The position numbers were made by a program, and so were the translations under genes. From Anisodus tanguticus (taxonomy: Eukaryota > Streptophyta > Magnoliopsida > Solanales > Solanaceae), in the NCBI GenBank assembly GCA_034509755.1, contig CM067546.1:28201876-28265875 (forward strand): 64,000 bases of DNA, in the 5' to 3' direction. The number at the start of each line of letters is the position of its first letter. The stretch's first letter is position 1. Positions 1-11,670 of this stretch are shown here, one piece after another. Below the pieces are notes generated by a model, which was given only the letters and a program-made list of their open reading frames with translations, did not search any database and had not been told where the DNA came from.

Positions 1-550
1 TTTTTTTTTTAAATGTAGAAATATGTTATTTGTATCTTGATGATTGAATTTGCATGACTCTAATCCTACAGCAATTATGTCTTAGTTAAGTATTGTTTTG
101 CAGTTATTAAGACGCGTACGTATATTGTTTCCATTTTTGTATACAGGTGGACTAGAACTTCTGGAAAGCCATGTAACTTGTGAAAATCACTAGAACCTTA
201 TAGAACGTCTTGCATAATAACATTAGAGTTCTTAATTAGTGGTAAGTCTTACCGGTGTGTTGAAATCTGACTAATTTAAATTCGCATTATAAAGTGTTTC
301 TATTAAAGGTGATCCTGTTTCAGGCCTCAAATTCTAAACATTTAATTAGAATTGGATAGATACTTACCACCCACCACGAAATTTGGTGGTTATCCTTTTT
401 ATTCTAAACTTTAAAGAAATGGCAAGACAGAAATGTGTAATAACAGTAATACAAGTAGAAGTTTATTCTACTACTTATTGATTAGATTACACAAAATCCA
501 GCCTTATTGAAACCATAACAAATAACAACGGCTGAGAAATTACATAAAAC
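1..550. other. 3' flank of EXLB-A, no gene seen
   Basis: AT-rich non-coding DNA downstream of the EXLB-A stop codon. I see no coding region, terminal repeat or tandem repeat in it. It continues beyond the window's left edge, so a truncated feature there cannot be excluded. Confidence 0.5.
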
Positions 551-556
551 TTTATT
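551..556 (-). terminator. Polyadenylation signal of EXLB-A
   Basis: AATAAA on the minus strand, about 62 bases past the exon 4 stop codon. Position and sequence fit a plant near-upstream element. Use has not been shown. Confidence 0.45.
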
Positions 557-617
557 ATTAGGTCATATCCATATATAGCTAATTAGAGATAGCCAATTAG
601 TAGTAATATTATATTCA

Positions 618-818
618 TCAAGGAAGCTGAATGTCAGTTTGAATGATAGTTCCAGGCTTCCAGTATGAAGGGATCATAGTCTTTTTGGACTGCACCCATT
701 TGGTCTTTTCACCTTCAGTCACTTGGATCCTTAGCTTTGGTGCTCCACTTGGTGGGTTAGCCAGGTCGAACACAGCTCCATATACCCTCCTCATTGGTAT
801 CCACTTGTAGCTTTTTGC
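618..818 (-). pseudogene. EXLB: EXLB-A exon 4 (CBM63 C-terminal half)
   Basis: Open 67-codon exon ending in TGA at 618-620 and preceded by a GCAG acceptor. It encodes the YKWIPMRR, FDLANPP, TKWVQ and TDIQLP blocks of the expansin C-terminal domain, with no gap against the copy at 20790-20990. It is the only coding exon of this locus without a visible lesion, and cannot be reached in frame from the upstream exons. Confidence 0.85.
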
Positions 819-911
819 CTGCATTAAGCCCAAAATTGTTTATCAAATATCTAGTTCGAATTTATATCTAGTCATTTTATTATTAGTTCTATTACTCTCA
901 ATAAAAATATA

Positions 912-1068
912 GCCAAACGAGGTCATGTATAGGATTTGTCTACTCTTAATCAGAGATTTCGAGTCAATTCTACGAATGCAAAAAAAATCGAGTAGGAAGA
1001 GTTTTTCTATTTAATGGGCCTTATGTGGTGCAAATTTGAATTAATGGTTATATATACCAAAAAGACTA
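912..1068 (+). repeat. SINE-like unit 1 of 3 in EXLB-A intron 3
   Basis: Decayed tRNA-derived SINE-like unit. It shares with the next two units a CTCTTAATCAGAGAT block where box B would lie and a GGGCC...GCAAATTTGAATT tail. Box B itself is degraded. Assignment to a Solanaceae SINE family is from memory of its consensus and is inference. Confidence 0.5.
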
Positions 1069-1082
1069 AGTTATTAGTTCTA

Positions 1083-1285
1083 TCACCACCGAGGGATATG
1101 TGGGATGGATGAGATATCCATCTTTAACTAGAAATCTCAGGTGCGCCCCTGAAAATGGAAAAATTCTCAGTAGGGAGTGCTTCCTCTTTTATGGACCTCA
1201 CCTCACCTCACCTCACGTGACACGTATTTGAATTAGTCTGGCCGGTCAATTTCAGATAATTAACGAATGGTTATATCTATATAGA
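1083..1285 (+). repeat. SINE-like unit 2 of 3, with a CCTCA microsatellite
   Basis: Contains GGGATATGTGGGATGGATGAGATATCC and AGTAGGGAGTGCTT, both typical of the same SINE family. A short CCTCA run at about 1197-1216 interrupts the tail. Same orientation as the flanking units. Confidence 0.55.
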
Positions 1286-1304
1286 AAAATTAATTAGTTC
1301 TTGT

Positions 1305-1470
1305 CTCCACCAAGGGATATGGTGGGATGGATGGATATCTCCACTCTTAATCAAAGATCTCGGATTTGAATCATGGGAGTGGAGAAATTTTCGATTAAAA
1401 AACTTTTCCTTAGATAGGCCCTACACATGCAAATTTGATCGATTTATCGGGCTAATGGATTTCGATACCA
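1305..1470 (+). repeat. SINE-like unit 3 of 3 in EXLB-A intron 3
   Basis: Best preserved unit: GGGATATGGTGGGATGG, then GATCTCGGATTTGAATC where the polymerase III box B (GGTTCGAATC) is expected, then a GGCCCTACACATGC tail. It ends about 40 bases from the exon 3 donor. Confidence 0.6.
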
Positions 1471-1509
1471 ACATAAATGATTTTTTTTTTCAAGAATGAG
1501 AGTACGTAC

Positions 1510-1834
1510 CTCGTAGACTTGGATAGCCAGGATATCAGTGTCACCCCTTGGTTAAGTGGAATTAGAGCAATGTAGCCAGGATAGTTACTATGTTCATTGA
1601 TCTTGAAAGCTAGATTATTTCCAGAGTTGCAAGAAACTCGTTTATAATCAACATCAATTACTCCCTTTGCAAATAACATCTGAGCTAAACCATGATGTTT
1701 AGCCAATCTACCAAAGGCTTCGTGGCTTAGAATGAAGTCACTTCCAGCAGGCCCTTCTCCATTATCAGTCACCACTACCTTTGTTCCTTGGTAACTGCAT
1801 GGTAACTGCATATTGCCATGTCCTTGCATGTAAC
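1510..1834 (-). pseudogene. EXLB: EXLB-A exon 3 (end of beta-barrel, start of CBM63)
   Basis: Bounded by an ATACAG acceptor and a GTACGTAC donor, as in EXLB-B. The 11-bp unit GGTAACTGCAT is present twice in tandem (1790-1800 and 1801-1811) and shifts the frame after Cys-Ser-Tyr. Near the 3' end a run of G is one base shorter than the frame needs, so the last 15 or so codons are read out of frame. Between these, the DFILSHEAFGRLA and VDYKRVSC blocks are clear. Confidence 0.85.
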
Positions 1835-1920
1835 CTGTATTTATTCTTAAAACAACTTCAATTTTGCTACTTTGAAGGAAAATTTCAACTTCATGACTTA
1901 ATGTTCAAATTGTTGAAGAC

Positions 1921-1925
1921 ATAAG
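1921..1925. repeat. Target-site duplication of Copia-A (left)
   Basis: ATAAG immediately outside the left LTR, matched exactly by ATAAG at 14570-14574. Five bases is the usual length for copia integration. Confidence 0.8.
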
Positions 1926-2827
1926 TGATGGGTGTCAAATGTTACGGAAAGTAAAAACAAGAGAAATAAATCGAATGACAATTCTGTTTCCGAATGTCGG
2001 CAATTATGTCATCCGACACAAGTAACAACACTTAACAAAACAGAAACTTTAAAGAGTAAATGCAACGGAATTTAAAAAACACAAAGATTTAAATTTTTAT
2101 AAGTTATATATATTATATAACTTATGATGGTTAATGACCAAATGTATTGTATATATATTATATGCAATAGTACAAATTCCTTTCATTACAGATTTACAAT
2201 ATAAAATGAAAATGAATTAAAAGATGAAGTCGCAAATGACTTCTGCCTAAAAAATCTAACTAAGTAGACATAGACAACCTCTCATTACAATTGCTTCATA
2301 CAAAACTAATCTAGAATCTAAACAACAATTGTAACATTGGACAGAATGTTGTTAACACACTTAGGCAACACTTGTGATCCAGATTTCTGAGATGAAATCC
2401 CGAGAGCTCTTTTGGTATTTTTACTTTCTGATTCTGGATATCGATTCATTGTAGTGGCCTTTCTATTTATAGTAGAGAGTCTTCCTTGAAAAACTCATCG
2501 ATTGGTTGTGGAGGTCGAAGGAAAGGTGGGCAGCTGGTAGGATTTGTTGGAGACGATCAAGGAGCACACACCTCTAACAACTTTGACTTGTTCCTCACGA
2601 AAAACAGCAGCCTTGACTCGTTCTTCACACGTGTTTACTAACTCCTTTTTACCTTGCTAAGTCATATTTACCACATAGTAATCGTTACGTGAAGTTAGGC
2701 AAAATCAGTTCTGAAAATGTTGGTCTGAATGTTGTGCAACATTTTCCACAACATTCTTATACATTCAAATAAATAAGTCAGGAGATATGTTGGGTCAAAT
2801 GTCACAACATCAAATCCAACATTAACA
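1926..2827 (-). repeat. 3' LTR of Copia-A
   Basis: 902 bp on the left side of the element. It begins TGATGGGTGTCAAATG and ends TTAACA on the plus strand. It pairs with the shorter copy at 14225-14569, which lacks about 560 internal bases. The sequence contains several palindromic runs built on CAACATT. Confidence 0.85.
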
Positions 2828-2847
2828 ATCTCCCCCTTTTTTCCTTT
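2828..2847 (-). other. Polypurine tract of Copia-A
   Basis: On the minus strand a run of AAAGGAAAAAAGGGGGAGAT directly precedes the LTR start TGTTAATG. This is the expected place and composition for the plus-strand primer of an LTR retrotransposon. Confidence 0.75.
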
Positions 2848-3287
2848 CTTCACAAAACTCGTTAAAAAGTAAAGTTGACTTATGGTGTTGTCACAAATGT
2901 TGTTCAACATTTGTGGTCAACAACCTCAAGGTCATGCTCTCCCTTAACCTGTGATGTCATACAAGCAAACATGTCTATACCAATTCATAGGATTAAAAAG
3001 AAATATGAGCACAAATATACACATATCATTCAATATATACAAAACACAAATAGAAATAAAACATTGTCAACAAATATCCACATCAATCCATCAAAACATT
3101 TAATAAACATTTATAGCTTAGGTTCATCAACATCATTCAGTTTCCTCCTTGCTCATCATACAGCAGCAACAGCTTCCAGCAGCTTTCTACCCATGCATAA
3201 CAGCTTCAGCTTCCAGCATCTCTCCCCCTTCATCTCTGCAGTATAGCAACTTTAGCTTCTTCCCCCTGCATCAGCATCATCTCCTCC

Positions 3288-4177
3288 TTATTGTGAATAA
3301 AGTAGCATCATGAAATGGTCTCTAGCTTGTATTAGGGCATTCCTTGTAGCATCAACTTCTGCAATTTGTTGGTTGATTTTTGCAATGTGATACATAAGCC
3401 ATTTTGTAGACAGTGTAGATTGTCCTGGACCAATGTTGCTCAGAATGTTGATGACATTTCTGGCAACATTTTCACTTCCAGCTTCCTTCTTCCAGGACAA
3501 GTCGATAATTTTGTCCTTGCTCTTCAAAACTGCTTTGTTTATAGTATAAAGCTCAAGAGTCTTCCATAAAGTGTCTTCTCTCTTAGGCTCGAAGCCTTGG
3601 GGGGTTAATACTTTGTAGATCAGATAGGGAAAATGAAGGATTGGAGTTGATTCTTTCTCAGCCAAGTTGGCAATTTGATGAAATATCATTTTTTCCAAAT
3701 CAACTTTCAAACATTTTCCAACTTTATACAACAGGGTGTCTTGTTCAGATGTCACAATTGACTCATTCATTGAAGTAGGCCAATTGTGAATAGCAATTTT
3801 GTGGAGGGTGGAAAACAAGGCTGTTAATTTGGAGGCTGGACATCTAGGGATCCATTTCTTCATTATACCTCCAGTGAGGTATTCAATTACTTCATCCCTA
3901 TTGTCTGTCACATGTTCAACTTCTCTAACATTATCTCCAATATTTTGGCCAATACATTGATTTATGATAGCAGGCGTAAAAGATATACCTTGTTATAGAG
4001 ATATACCTTCCCAAGTTTCTTCGAGGAGGTATCCTCTATAGCAGAGCTTAAATTCGCATAAAACAACCTTACTATCTTATCAACATATGGCTCTTTTTCA
4101 GTGATAGAAGTAAGAAGCTGTCTATCCTTTAAGAATTCTACCAAACCATATTCAATACAAAAATCAATATCTAACAC
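3288..4177 (-). pseudogene. C-terminal part of env-like third ORF of Copia-A
   Basis: Two open stretches, 4177-3962 and 3911-3288, follow each other on the minus strand and continue the ORF that is split by the hAT element. The first contains LFYANLSSAIEDTSS, typical of the domain called putative plant transposon protein, found in third ORFs of SIRE-like copia elements. The second, 207 codons, is rich in Leu, Ile and Lys and carries a helical C-terminal stretch (AKINQQIAEVDATRNALIQ) that could form a coiled coil. No transmembrane segment is obvious in it. A stop and a frame change separate the two parts. Function is unknown in the family; the env-like label reflects position only. Confidence 0.6.
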
Positions 4178-4554
4178 TCTCTCATGCCTATTACTCTATT
4201 ATTGTAAAAATCCCACATATCATGGTTAGTTTTAGAATAAAATTTATCTGAAAAAGCCAGATACCTCAATGTCTGAATCAGACATGTCCGAACTAGGAGT
4301 GGCTAGTGGGCCGGAATAATAATAACATATGTATAAAAAAAACTCAATAAACAAAACAAGATAGTGTAATAAAAATATCCCAAGGTTGTTTTTGTGCCTC
4401 TTATATTATTTAATAGACATATGATTTTTTTGTAATACAAATACAATTGTCTAAAATCTAAATTGCAACTTTGTGGTGTTGTCCGAAGTTACAAATTACA
4501 TAATAAAATTACAATTAAAAAAATTACATTCTCAAAAAACCCGTTCTAATTGCT

Positions 4555-6972
4555 TGATGATTTCATGTGGTTCTTCGGTTGGAATTGGTATTTGTTGGTC
4601 AAATTGATCCACGTCGCTTCAACTACCTTCGGTTAAGATTTCGTTGTAGTTTTCATCATCTTCTTCGTTGATCTCCGGTTGACCGCACCTTCTCCGCTCC
4701 GCTCGTATCCAATCTCTCGAATAATACCGCAATTTCCAAGTCTGTCTCCGGCTAATGAGTGTCTCGTGGTCTCCTATTTGATATCTCGCTCGCAGAAAAA
4801 GCGCTTTCGAGACGCAGCTTGACGACGCTTGAATGTTCAAAACATCTCGAGCCATCATTGAAAGTGTCGGAAAGGTCTTCTCATTCCCCCTCCAAAGTAT
4901 TTCAAAGCAAGTCTTCATGTCCATCTTCATTGATAACTTCTTGATACGGTACGAACCCCGCAAAACAAAAATATCCAACTCGCTAATTTGGTTAGTAGTA
5001 GAGGTACGATCGCACATTCTATTTCGAGGCTTTCAATACTAGCCGCAGAAACGAAGATGTCTTTTGTGAGGTTGCGTTGAAGATGAAGAAGATGGTATGG
5101 AAGCCGGTAAGTTACTAGCATTTTCTTGTTGATAAAATCTATATATATTTTTGCATTGGTGTTCTACGCTAGACAATACTTCTTCTTTAGTTTGTTCAAT
5201 AGGTGGTGGGTGATTTAGATTTTTGGGACTTGGAGGTGGTAGTACTTCTATACAATCGTAAATAGTTTCAATTAGTGATTTAGTACCGTCTATTTTAATA
5301 GTAGGATTTAATACAGAACCAATAATATAAATAGAGGGAATAGGAATAAAATATTTTTTTATTTTGAGAAACATTTTTTTAATAGTCGCCTTATAAGTGG
5401 TTTTTCCATATATTCACTAAGTAATAAAAATATTAGAGTTATATAAAATAACATAGTTGAAATAGTAGGATAATATATACCGGAAAATTCTTTTGTTGCT
5501 TGAAAAAATTTCTCTAAAAATACAATAAGTTCGGAAATTTTTTCCCAATCACTATCTAAAATCATATCAGTGGCTTTTTATTATGAGAGTTAAAAAATAA
5601 AGTTATAGGTAATTTATAGTCATAAGCAACAAGTAGTTGCTCGTATAAAGAATTCCACCTAGTGGATACTTCTTGTGGAATTTTTCTAAAAGGTAGTCCA
5701 CAATCATGACAAATTTTTTTATATTCTTTTCTACGTTGTACTTTATTACTTTTAAAAATAAAGTTTATAGCAAATTGTATTTTACTAAGAATGTCTTCAA
5801 AAAGTGATAGACCATCCTTTACAATTAAGTTATATATATGGCACGCGCATTTTATATGAAAATGGTCCGGAAAAGACGGAGTTAAACTATTTTTTAAAAT
5901 TGTAATTGCGTAATTGTTACTAGAAGCGTTATCTAATGTAATAGTCATAATTTTATCGGTAATTCCGTAATAATCGCACACTTGATAAATATTTTCCGCA
6001 ATAAAAGTACCAAAGTGTGCCTATCATCTATATATCTATACGCTAAAATACGTTTTTGCATAGACCATTTATAATCTATCCAATGACAAGTTACAAGTTA
6101 AATAATCATGGCCGTTAGTACTACGACCTATATCGTACGTGATGGATACTTTGCCATTAAAATGATATAATGAAAAACGTAAATATTGTTGATATTCATG
6201 CGCGAATTTAAATACATCTCTCTTAACAGTTGATCTAGGAAAACCGTTAAAAGCAGGATTATATATATCTCTAATGTAATGAATAAAACCGGGAGATGAA
6301 GGAAATGAAAAAGGCAAACCCTCCACAAGAACTAATTTTGATATTGCTTCCCTATCTCTATGTTTATTGTATTTAGAGCCTACAATTCCCCCGTCATAGG
6401 GTTAATTTGACCCCGTACTTGGTCGGGACGATATCGTATGTGAACCTTGTCCCGATGGAGCGGGCGTTTGCGCACCCGGTTTTGAAGCCGGTATTGGGCA
6501 TACCTAGCTGGATGAGCACTTACTACGTGTCTAATTAAACCCCCGTCCCACCGTGACCTTTTCCAGTTTTAAATTTTAAAATATTTTTACAAATTTTACA
6601 TATGGCTACTTGATTCTCTACGTCCCTATCAAAAAATGTCCATGCATCGATTTTAATGGTCGTTTTGCTTTGGACCTCGTCTCATACTAGGGGGAATAGG
6701 AGGTATTTCGGTTGAAGGTGCACTAGTGGGTGTGTTGTCATCAACATTAGTGGGTATATCATCTAGATCATCGTCTAAATTAAAGTCTTCTTGAGTTCCA
6801 GAAAATAGCTCCTGGTCTAAATCTAATGGTATTGTAGGAAAATGTTGAGTATCAACAAAATCATCTGTGTAGGAATAAGATGACTAGAAGAAGTACCCTT
6901 GCCCTCACAGTTGCCCCTACTAGAAGAAGCACCCTTACCTTTACCCTTAAACATACCTTTTAATCCTTCCAT
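4555..6972 (-). pseudogene. hAT-1 transposase (BED finger, RNase H-like, hATC), broken
   Basis: Transposase of the BED-type hAT group that cuts and moves the element. Start taken as the ATG at 6972-6970, as in the sister copy at 41469. Parts recognised in order: a Gly-Lys-rich N-terminus, a BED zinc finger with the pair CKIC intact, a catalytic-core stretch at 6326-5562 with the block LDNASSNNYA, and the hATC dimerisation region near 4860-4680. Several frameshifts and stops break it (about 6540, 6100, 5570, 5370 and 4900), including small insertions in the hATC block. It is not expected to give an active enzyme. Confidence 0.85.
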
Positions 6973-7285
6973 TTTAATTATGATAATAAATAAATAATTA
7001 AAGACAATAAAATTAAGTGATCTAAACTAAATAAACAAACAATAATAATTTAATGAAGGAACGAATGTACCAAACGCGACGTAACGTCGACGTGTAATCG
7101 AGAGGTTGAAAATTGAAACTTTGCTCGATGGAAGATCCTCAAGCTAGTTGCCAACTTCACTACCAATTCCCAAATGAATAAATAAAATTGAATATTTAGC
7201 AAATAATGTAGAATTGTAGAGAGATATATTGAGAAATTAGAGAGATTGTAGGAAGATTTGTGAGAAAGATGAAGAGAAAATGAGT

Positions 7286-7295
7286 TATTTATAGT
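7286..7295 (-). promoter_or_regulatory. Candidate TATA box of hAT-1 transposase
   Basis: CTATAAATAA on the minus strand, some 315 bases upstream of the transposase ATG. The same sequence sits at the same place in the sister element (41779-41788). Confidence 0.4.
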
Positions 7296-7654
7296 TGAAA
7301 AATTGGGTTAAAGGTAAATATAATAACTTATGGGTTAAAAATAAATATTAAGGGTAGGGGGTTGAGGGAGGGGGGGGCTAAAATGGCCGTTGGCCAACGG
7401 CCATAATCTAAAATGGTCGTTGGTGCAACGGCCATTTTTGCAAAGGGCGGGGTCGGAGTCGGGGTCGGGGCGGGCTCGGGTCTCGCGGGCCTGGGGCGGG
7501 CTCGGGTCTCGCGGGACGAGACCTCGTCCCGTCCCGAGTTCGAGTCCCGCCCCCGTAAATTTTTTTTTTTTTTTTGGCGTGGTCGGGGCGGGACCGGGGC
7601 GGGCTCGGGACGGGCTCGGGTCGGGGTCGGGCTGTCCCGGCCCACTAGCCAGCC

Positions 7655-8421
7655 CTAGTCTGAACTGACGGATTTGATACTGTTAGAGGATGTTGTGGCG
7701 CGTGTCTCTTTTGATGTTGGCTGAAATATTGCCTGAGATGTTGTAGCATATGTGGCAACATTTGAAGCAGCACTTGTCCTTGTAGTCCTGGGAACTCCCT
7801 TTGGAAAAAATCGTTTCAAAGGGATTTCGTCTTTCTTGAGGCACACTTGGTTGTTCAAAAACAGATGGATCTTCCTTAGTTGAGAAAACAGAGTCTGTAT
7901 TTTCACTATCACTGCTCGAGTAAGAGGGTTTAGATATTTCACATTTAGGCCTTTTGCTACTCGAACCTTCTTGAACTATTTTCTCAAACATTCTACTCGA
8001 TCGGAGAGTAGGAAAAGTAGATGACCTTGGCCTTTTACCTAGAGATGAGAAATAAAAAGTTATCGACATCTATAGAGTTATTATTATCTCCAGGATAGCT
8101 GACATCTAAAGGTTCATCAAAACCTTTAAACACTTATAGAAAGATCCTTAGGAAGATTTGAGGAAGAAGACTGGCCTGGTTGCCGAGGTATATTTGACGG
8201 AGGGCTAATGCTCATGGGAGTGTTGGTTTACACTTGTTCTGACATTGGAGAAGTTTCCATCGGTGAGAATTGAGGAGAGGGTTTTGAGGAATTAGGGTTT
8301 GTGAAAGTGATTGGAATTTGATTTGGTGTTTCCATCGGGTAGGTAGGAAGATATATACCAGCGAGCTTTCCTCCCCTCCCCCCCCCCCTTTTATTTTGTT
8401 GTTTTTGTAAAAAAATAACAA
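7655..8421 (-). pseudogene. N-terminal part of env-like third ORF of Copia-A
   Basis: Open stretch 8069-7683 and an overlapping frame down to 7655, rich in Ser, Pro, Lys and acidic residues (KRPRSS, SSDSENTDSVFSTKEDPS). It runs into the hAT-1 insertion site and resumes on the other side at about 4285, where SDSDIEV continues the same acidic-serine character. That continuity is why it is joined to the ORF at 4177-3288. An upstream piece (8421-8212) in another frame may be its leader. The low-complexity N-terminus is usual for this class of ORF. Confidence 0.5.
8369..8403 (-). other. Internal purine-rich run of Copia-A
   Basis: About 30 bases on the minus strand, nearly all A and G with a run of ten G, lying between pol and the env-like ORF. 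It resembles the terminal polypurine tract in composition. Confidence 0.35.
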
Positions 8422-9178
8422 ATGAAAGGACTATTTATATACTTGACAAATTTTCTTAGCAACAAAAATCCCTTAGTTTTAGGTGTTTTAATTTTACACA
8501 ATGACATACACCTAAACTATTGGGATAAACATCACGGTAGGAATATAATTTAATCTTATCATTTTAAATTTTGAAATTCCTATAAATAATGCATAAAATA
8601 GGGAGTAGGATATGATATTTCAATGATCAGATAAGAACAACATTCCAACACATATCACATTCTGAAAATGTCAACAACAATGTTGACAATATTTTGGACG
8701 ACACAAGTATTTTGATCCCACACGAGTTTTTCATTTTGGCAACAAATCAAGACACATTTTATACGTATTTTATGAGTTTGACCACTGGATCAATGTAACA
8801 TTTTTCCATCTTGTCCTTAATCTAATCATATAACACATACAAAAGAATTTTTCATGTTAAAAATAAGAATACTTATTTAGTATTCTCAAAATCCTTTAGA
8901 AGCACTCGATACTCCTATAGAATAGGAACGATATCTTTTCAAGGGCTTTGCCTATCTTTCACATTTGCCAAATATTTGTAAAGATTTTGCCTTATTTTGA
9001 TATTCCCTTTTTATGATATATATCATCGCAGAGAATGGTATCACTTTGATAACATATTCTTAGTGAATGATCATGCTCGTGTGACCAAACGTTATGCACC
9101 ATACAACAACAAAAATCAGTTAGTGATATAACATAGGTAAATGTCACTCGAAATGTTAGACAACATTTCAGCCGACAT

Positions 9179-10620
9179 TTACCAAAAATATCTTTTTTCG
9201 GAGATTACAGAGACCAAGAGATTTCTTTCAACTAGAAAATCTCTCATGGTCCAAAGCTTTTGTAAAAATATCAACTGATGAAGAGTGTCAACATGTTCAA
9301 TTTGAACTAGCTGTTTTTCAACTAAATCTCGTAAAAAGTGATGTCTAATATCAATATGTTTTGTACATGAGTGCTGAACTGGATTTCTGGAAATATTTAT
9401 AGCACTCAAATTATCACAGTACAAAATCAAAATGTTGCTAGTAAATCCATAGTTGTGTAATATGTGTCGTAGACATATTAATTGAGAGCAACAACTTCCA
9501 ACTGCTACATATTCAGATTCAGTAGTTGAAAGTGAGACACAGTTTTGTTTACGACTATACCATGAAACAAGGTTATTGCTAAGATAAAAATATCATCCAC
9601 TTGTACTTTTTCTATCATCTACATCTCCAGCCCAATCTGAGTCACTAAATCCTATTAAGTTAGGATTAGTGTCTTTGGAGTACCAAATTCTCAACTCACA
9701 TGTGCCAACAACATATCGAATAATACGTTTCACGGCATTTATGTGGGACATTTTAGGATAGGCTTGAAAATGTGCACAGACACTAAACATAATATCTGGG
9801 CAACTAGCAGTAAGATAAAGAAGGCTACCTATCATAAATTGATTTAATATTGGGTCAATATTTTCACCAACATTATCCTTACATACCTTCTGCGATGAAC
9901 CCATTGGCGTTTTCATCTGTTTAGCGTTCTCCAAACCAAATATATTAACTAGATTCTTGGCATATTTACTCTATGAGATGAAAATTATATCTTCACTTTG
10001 CTTTATCTGCAAGCTTAAGAAAAAAGTTAATTAATGAATTTAGGTACGACTGTGAAGTCGATCTAAAGACTATGTCATCCACGTAGATTTGAGAAATTAT
10101 AATATCTACACCGTGTCATTTAATAAACAAAGTACGATCAGCTTCACCACGGTTAAAATCAAATTCAAGAAGAAAGTTAGTTAAACGACCATACCATGCA
10201 CGAGGGGCTTATTTCAACCCATACAAAGCCTTTTTAAGCTTTTACACATAGTGTGGATGATAAGGATCTTCAAATCCTTTTGGTTGTTCAACATATATTG
10301 TCTAGATAACCATTTATGAAGGCACCTTTTACATCCATTTGGTGTAAAATAATTTTTAGACAACAAGCAATAACAAGTAAAAGTCTAATCGACTCGATTC
10401 TAGCTACATATGCGAATGTTTCATCAAAATCAATTCCTTCAATTTGAGTATAACCTTGTGCAACTAGACGTGCTTTAGTTCTAACAACTGTTTCTGATTC
10501 GTCTGATTTATTTTTAAAAATCCACTTTGTTCCAATTACATTTGTATTATTTGGACATGGAACTAAGTCTCAGACTTCATTTCGAGAAAATTGTTCAAGC
10601 TCTTCTTGCATTGCTTGTAT
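9179..10620 (-). pseudogene. Copia-A reverse transcriptase and RNase H, degraded
   Basis: The 3' part of pol. From 10620 to 9960 the reverse transcriptase is so interrupted that only fragments can be followed. The stretch 9934-9593 holds the RT connection (NAVKRIIRYV, DSDWAGDVDDRKSTSG) and the start of RNase H. The stretch 9430-9179 holds the RNase H and copia C-terminal blocks (CDNLSAINISRNPVQH, TKHIDIRHHFLRD). Copies D and B in this window show the same blocks in better state. The reaction would be reverse transcription of the element RNA; this copy cannot do it. Confidence 0.8.
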
Positions 10621-11670
10621 CTAGAAATTATCTTTAAGTTCTTCTACAACATTCTTTGGTTCTAATGTAGATATAAAACAAGAAAGACTAACCTCTTGGT
10701 ATATGGTTGACATACACACATACCTTACCATTTCTCTATAGTTGAGTGGTTCTTTGCCTCTTGTTCTAATTCCTTCAAAAACTCCCCCTATCACTTGCCT
10801 CGTTGGATGATTCTTCCTAATCTTTGATGAGGGGTCCCTAAGAACTTGGTCAAACAATTCAACACTTGACTCCTCATCTGTGGCCTATGTAGTCTCTATT
10901 GCTATTTCAGATGTTGCTTCAGATGTGGCAATATTTTTGGCAACATCCAATTCTTCTTCAATCTATGGACTTTCCACTATATCTATAATGTTATTTTCAA
11001 TAGTATTTCCTGAAACATCAGAAAGATCATCAAAGATAACATTTACAGACTCTTGTACAGTTTTGGATCTCAGATTGTATACTCGATAAGCATGACTATT
11101 TTGTGAATAGCCAACAAAAATTCCTTTATCACTCTTAGAGTCAAATTTTTCCAAATGATCCCTGTCATTTAAAATATAACAAATACACCCAAAAACATGA
11201 AAGTAACGCAAGTTTAGTTTCTTTCCATTTATAATCTCATAGGACTCTATTAGCAATGTGATTAGCAGTATTCAAGGCTTCTGCCCACAAACGTTTTAAA
11301 AAATGTTTAGAACTAAGCATCACTCTAGTCATTTCTTGCAATGTTCTATTCTTCCGTTCTGCAACCCCATTCCGTTGAGGAGTTTTGGAGGCAGAAAACT
11401 CATGGAAAATTCCTTTTTTCTCAAAAATTTGTGAATGAACTATTTTCAAAAAAATTTCCATGGTTGGATCTAATCCTAAAAATAGGAGAATATAATAAAT
11501 TTCTAATTCTAGAGTGCAAGATTTTAAACATGTCAAACATTTGTGATTTTTCTTTTAAAAAATATATCCAAGAATATCTAGAGAAATCATCTACTATCAC
11601 AAAGGAATACCTCATGCCTCCTAGACTTTCTACTTCAATTGGACCCATTAAATCCATATGTAGCAATTGA
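10621..11670 (-). pseudogene. Copia-A integrase, broken
   Basis: Integrase core with HMDLMGP, VIVDDFSRYSW and NGVAERKNRTLQE, which supply the D, D and E catalytic positions of the family. The C-terminal part follows at 11256-10963 with the copia block YFHVFGCICYILNDR and FDSKSDKGIFVGYS. At least one frameshift (near 11421) and a break near 11240 interrupt it. Confidence 0.82.

Larger units (their letters stand above)
4294..7657 (-). mobile_element. hAT-1, full-length hAT transposon inside Copia-A
   Basis: 3364 bp, bounded by an imperfect inverted repeat (TAGGAGTGGCTAGTGGGCCGG at the left, TAGGGCTGGCTAGTGGGCCGG at the right) and by an 8-bp duplication, GTCCGAAC at 4286-4293 and GTCTGAAC at 7658-7665, differing at one base. 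Eight bases is the hAT signature. It carries a BED-finger transposase gene on the minus strand. The right subterminal region (about 7430-7640) is an array of TCGGGGCGGG-type motifs, probably transposase binding sites. The insertion splits the env-like ORF of Copia-A, so it is younger than that element. A near-identical sister is at 38603-42037. Confidence 0.9.

Noticed and set aside
2875..3246. 123-codon plus-strand open frame
   Set aside because: Antisense to the Copia-A 3' region, Ser- and His-rich without domains; most likely chance.
7390..7668. Two overlapping plus-strand open frames rich in Gly, Arg and Ser
   Set aside because: They fall in the GC-rich subterminal array of hAT-1, where open frames appear by composition. 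The same occurs at 27318-27572, 37411-37641 and 41882-42130.
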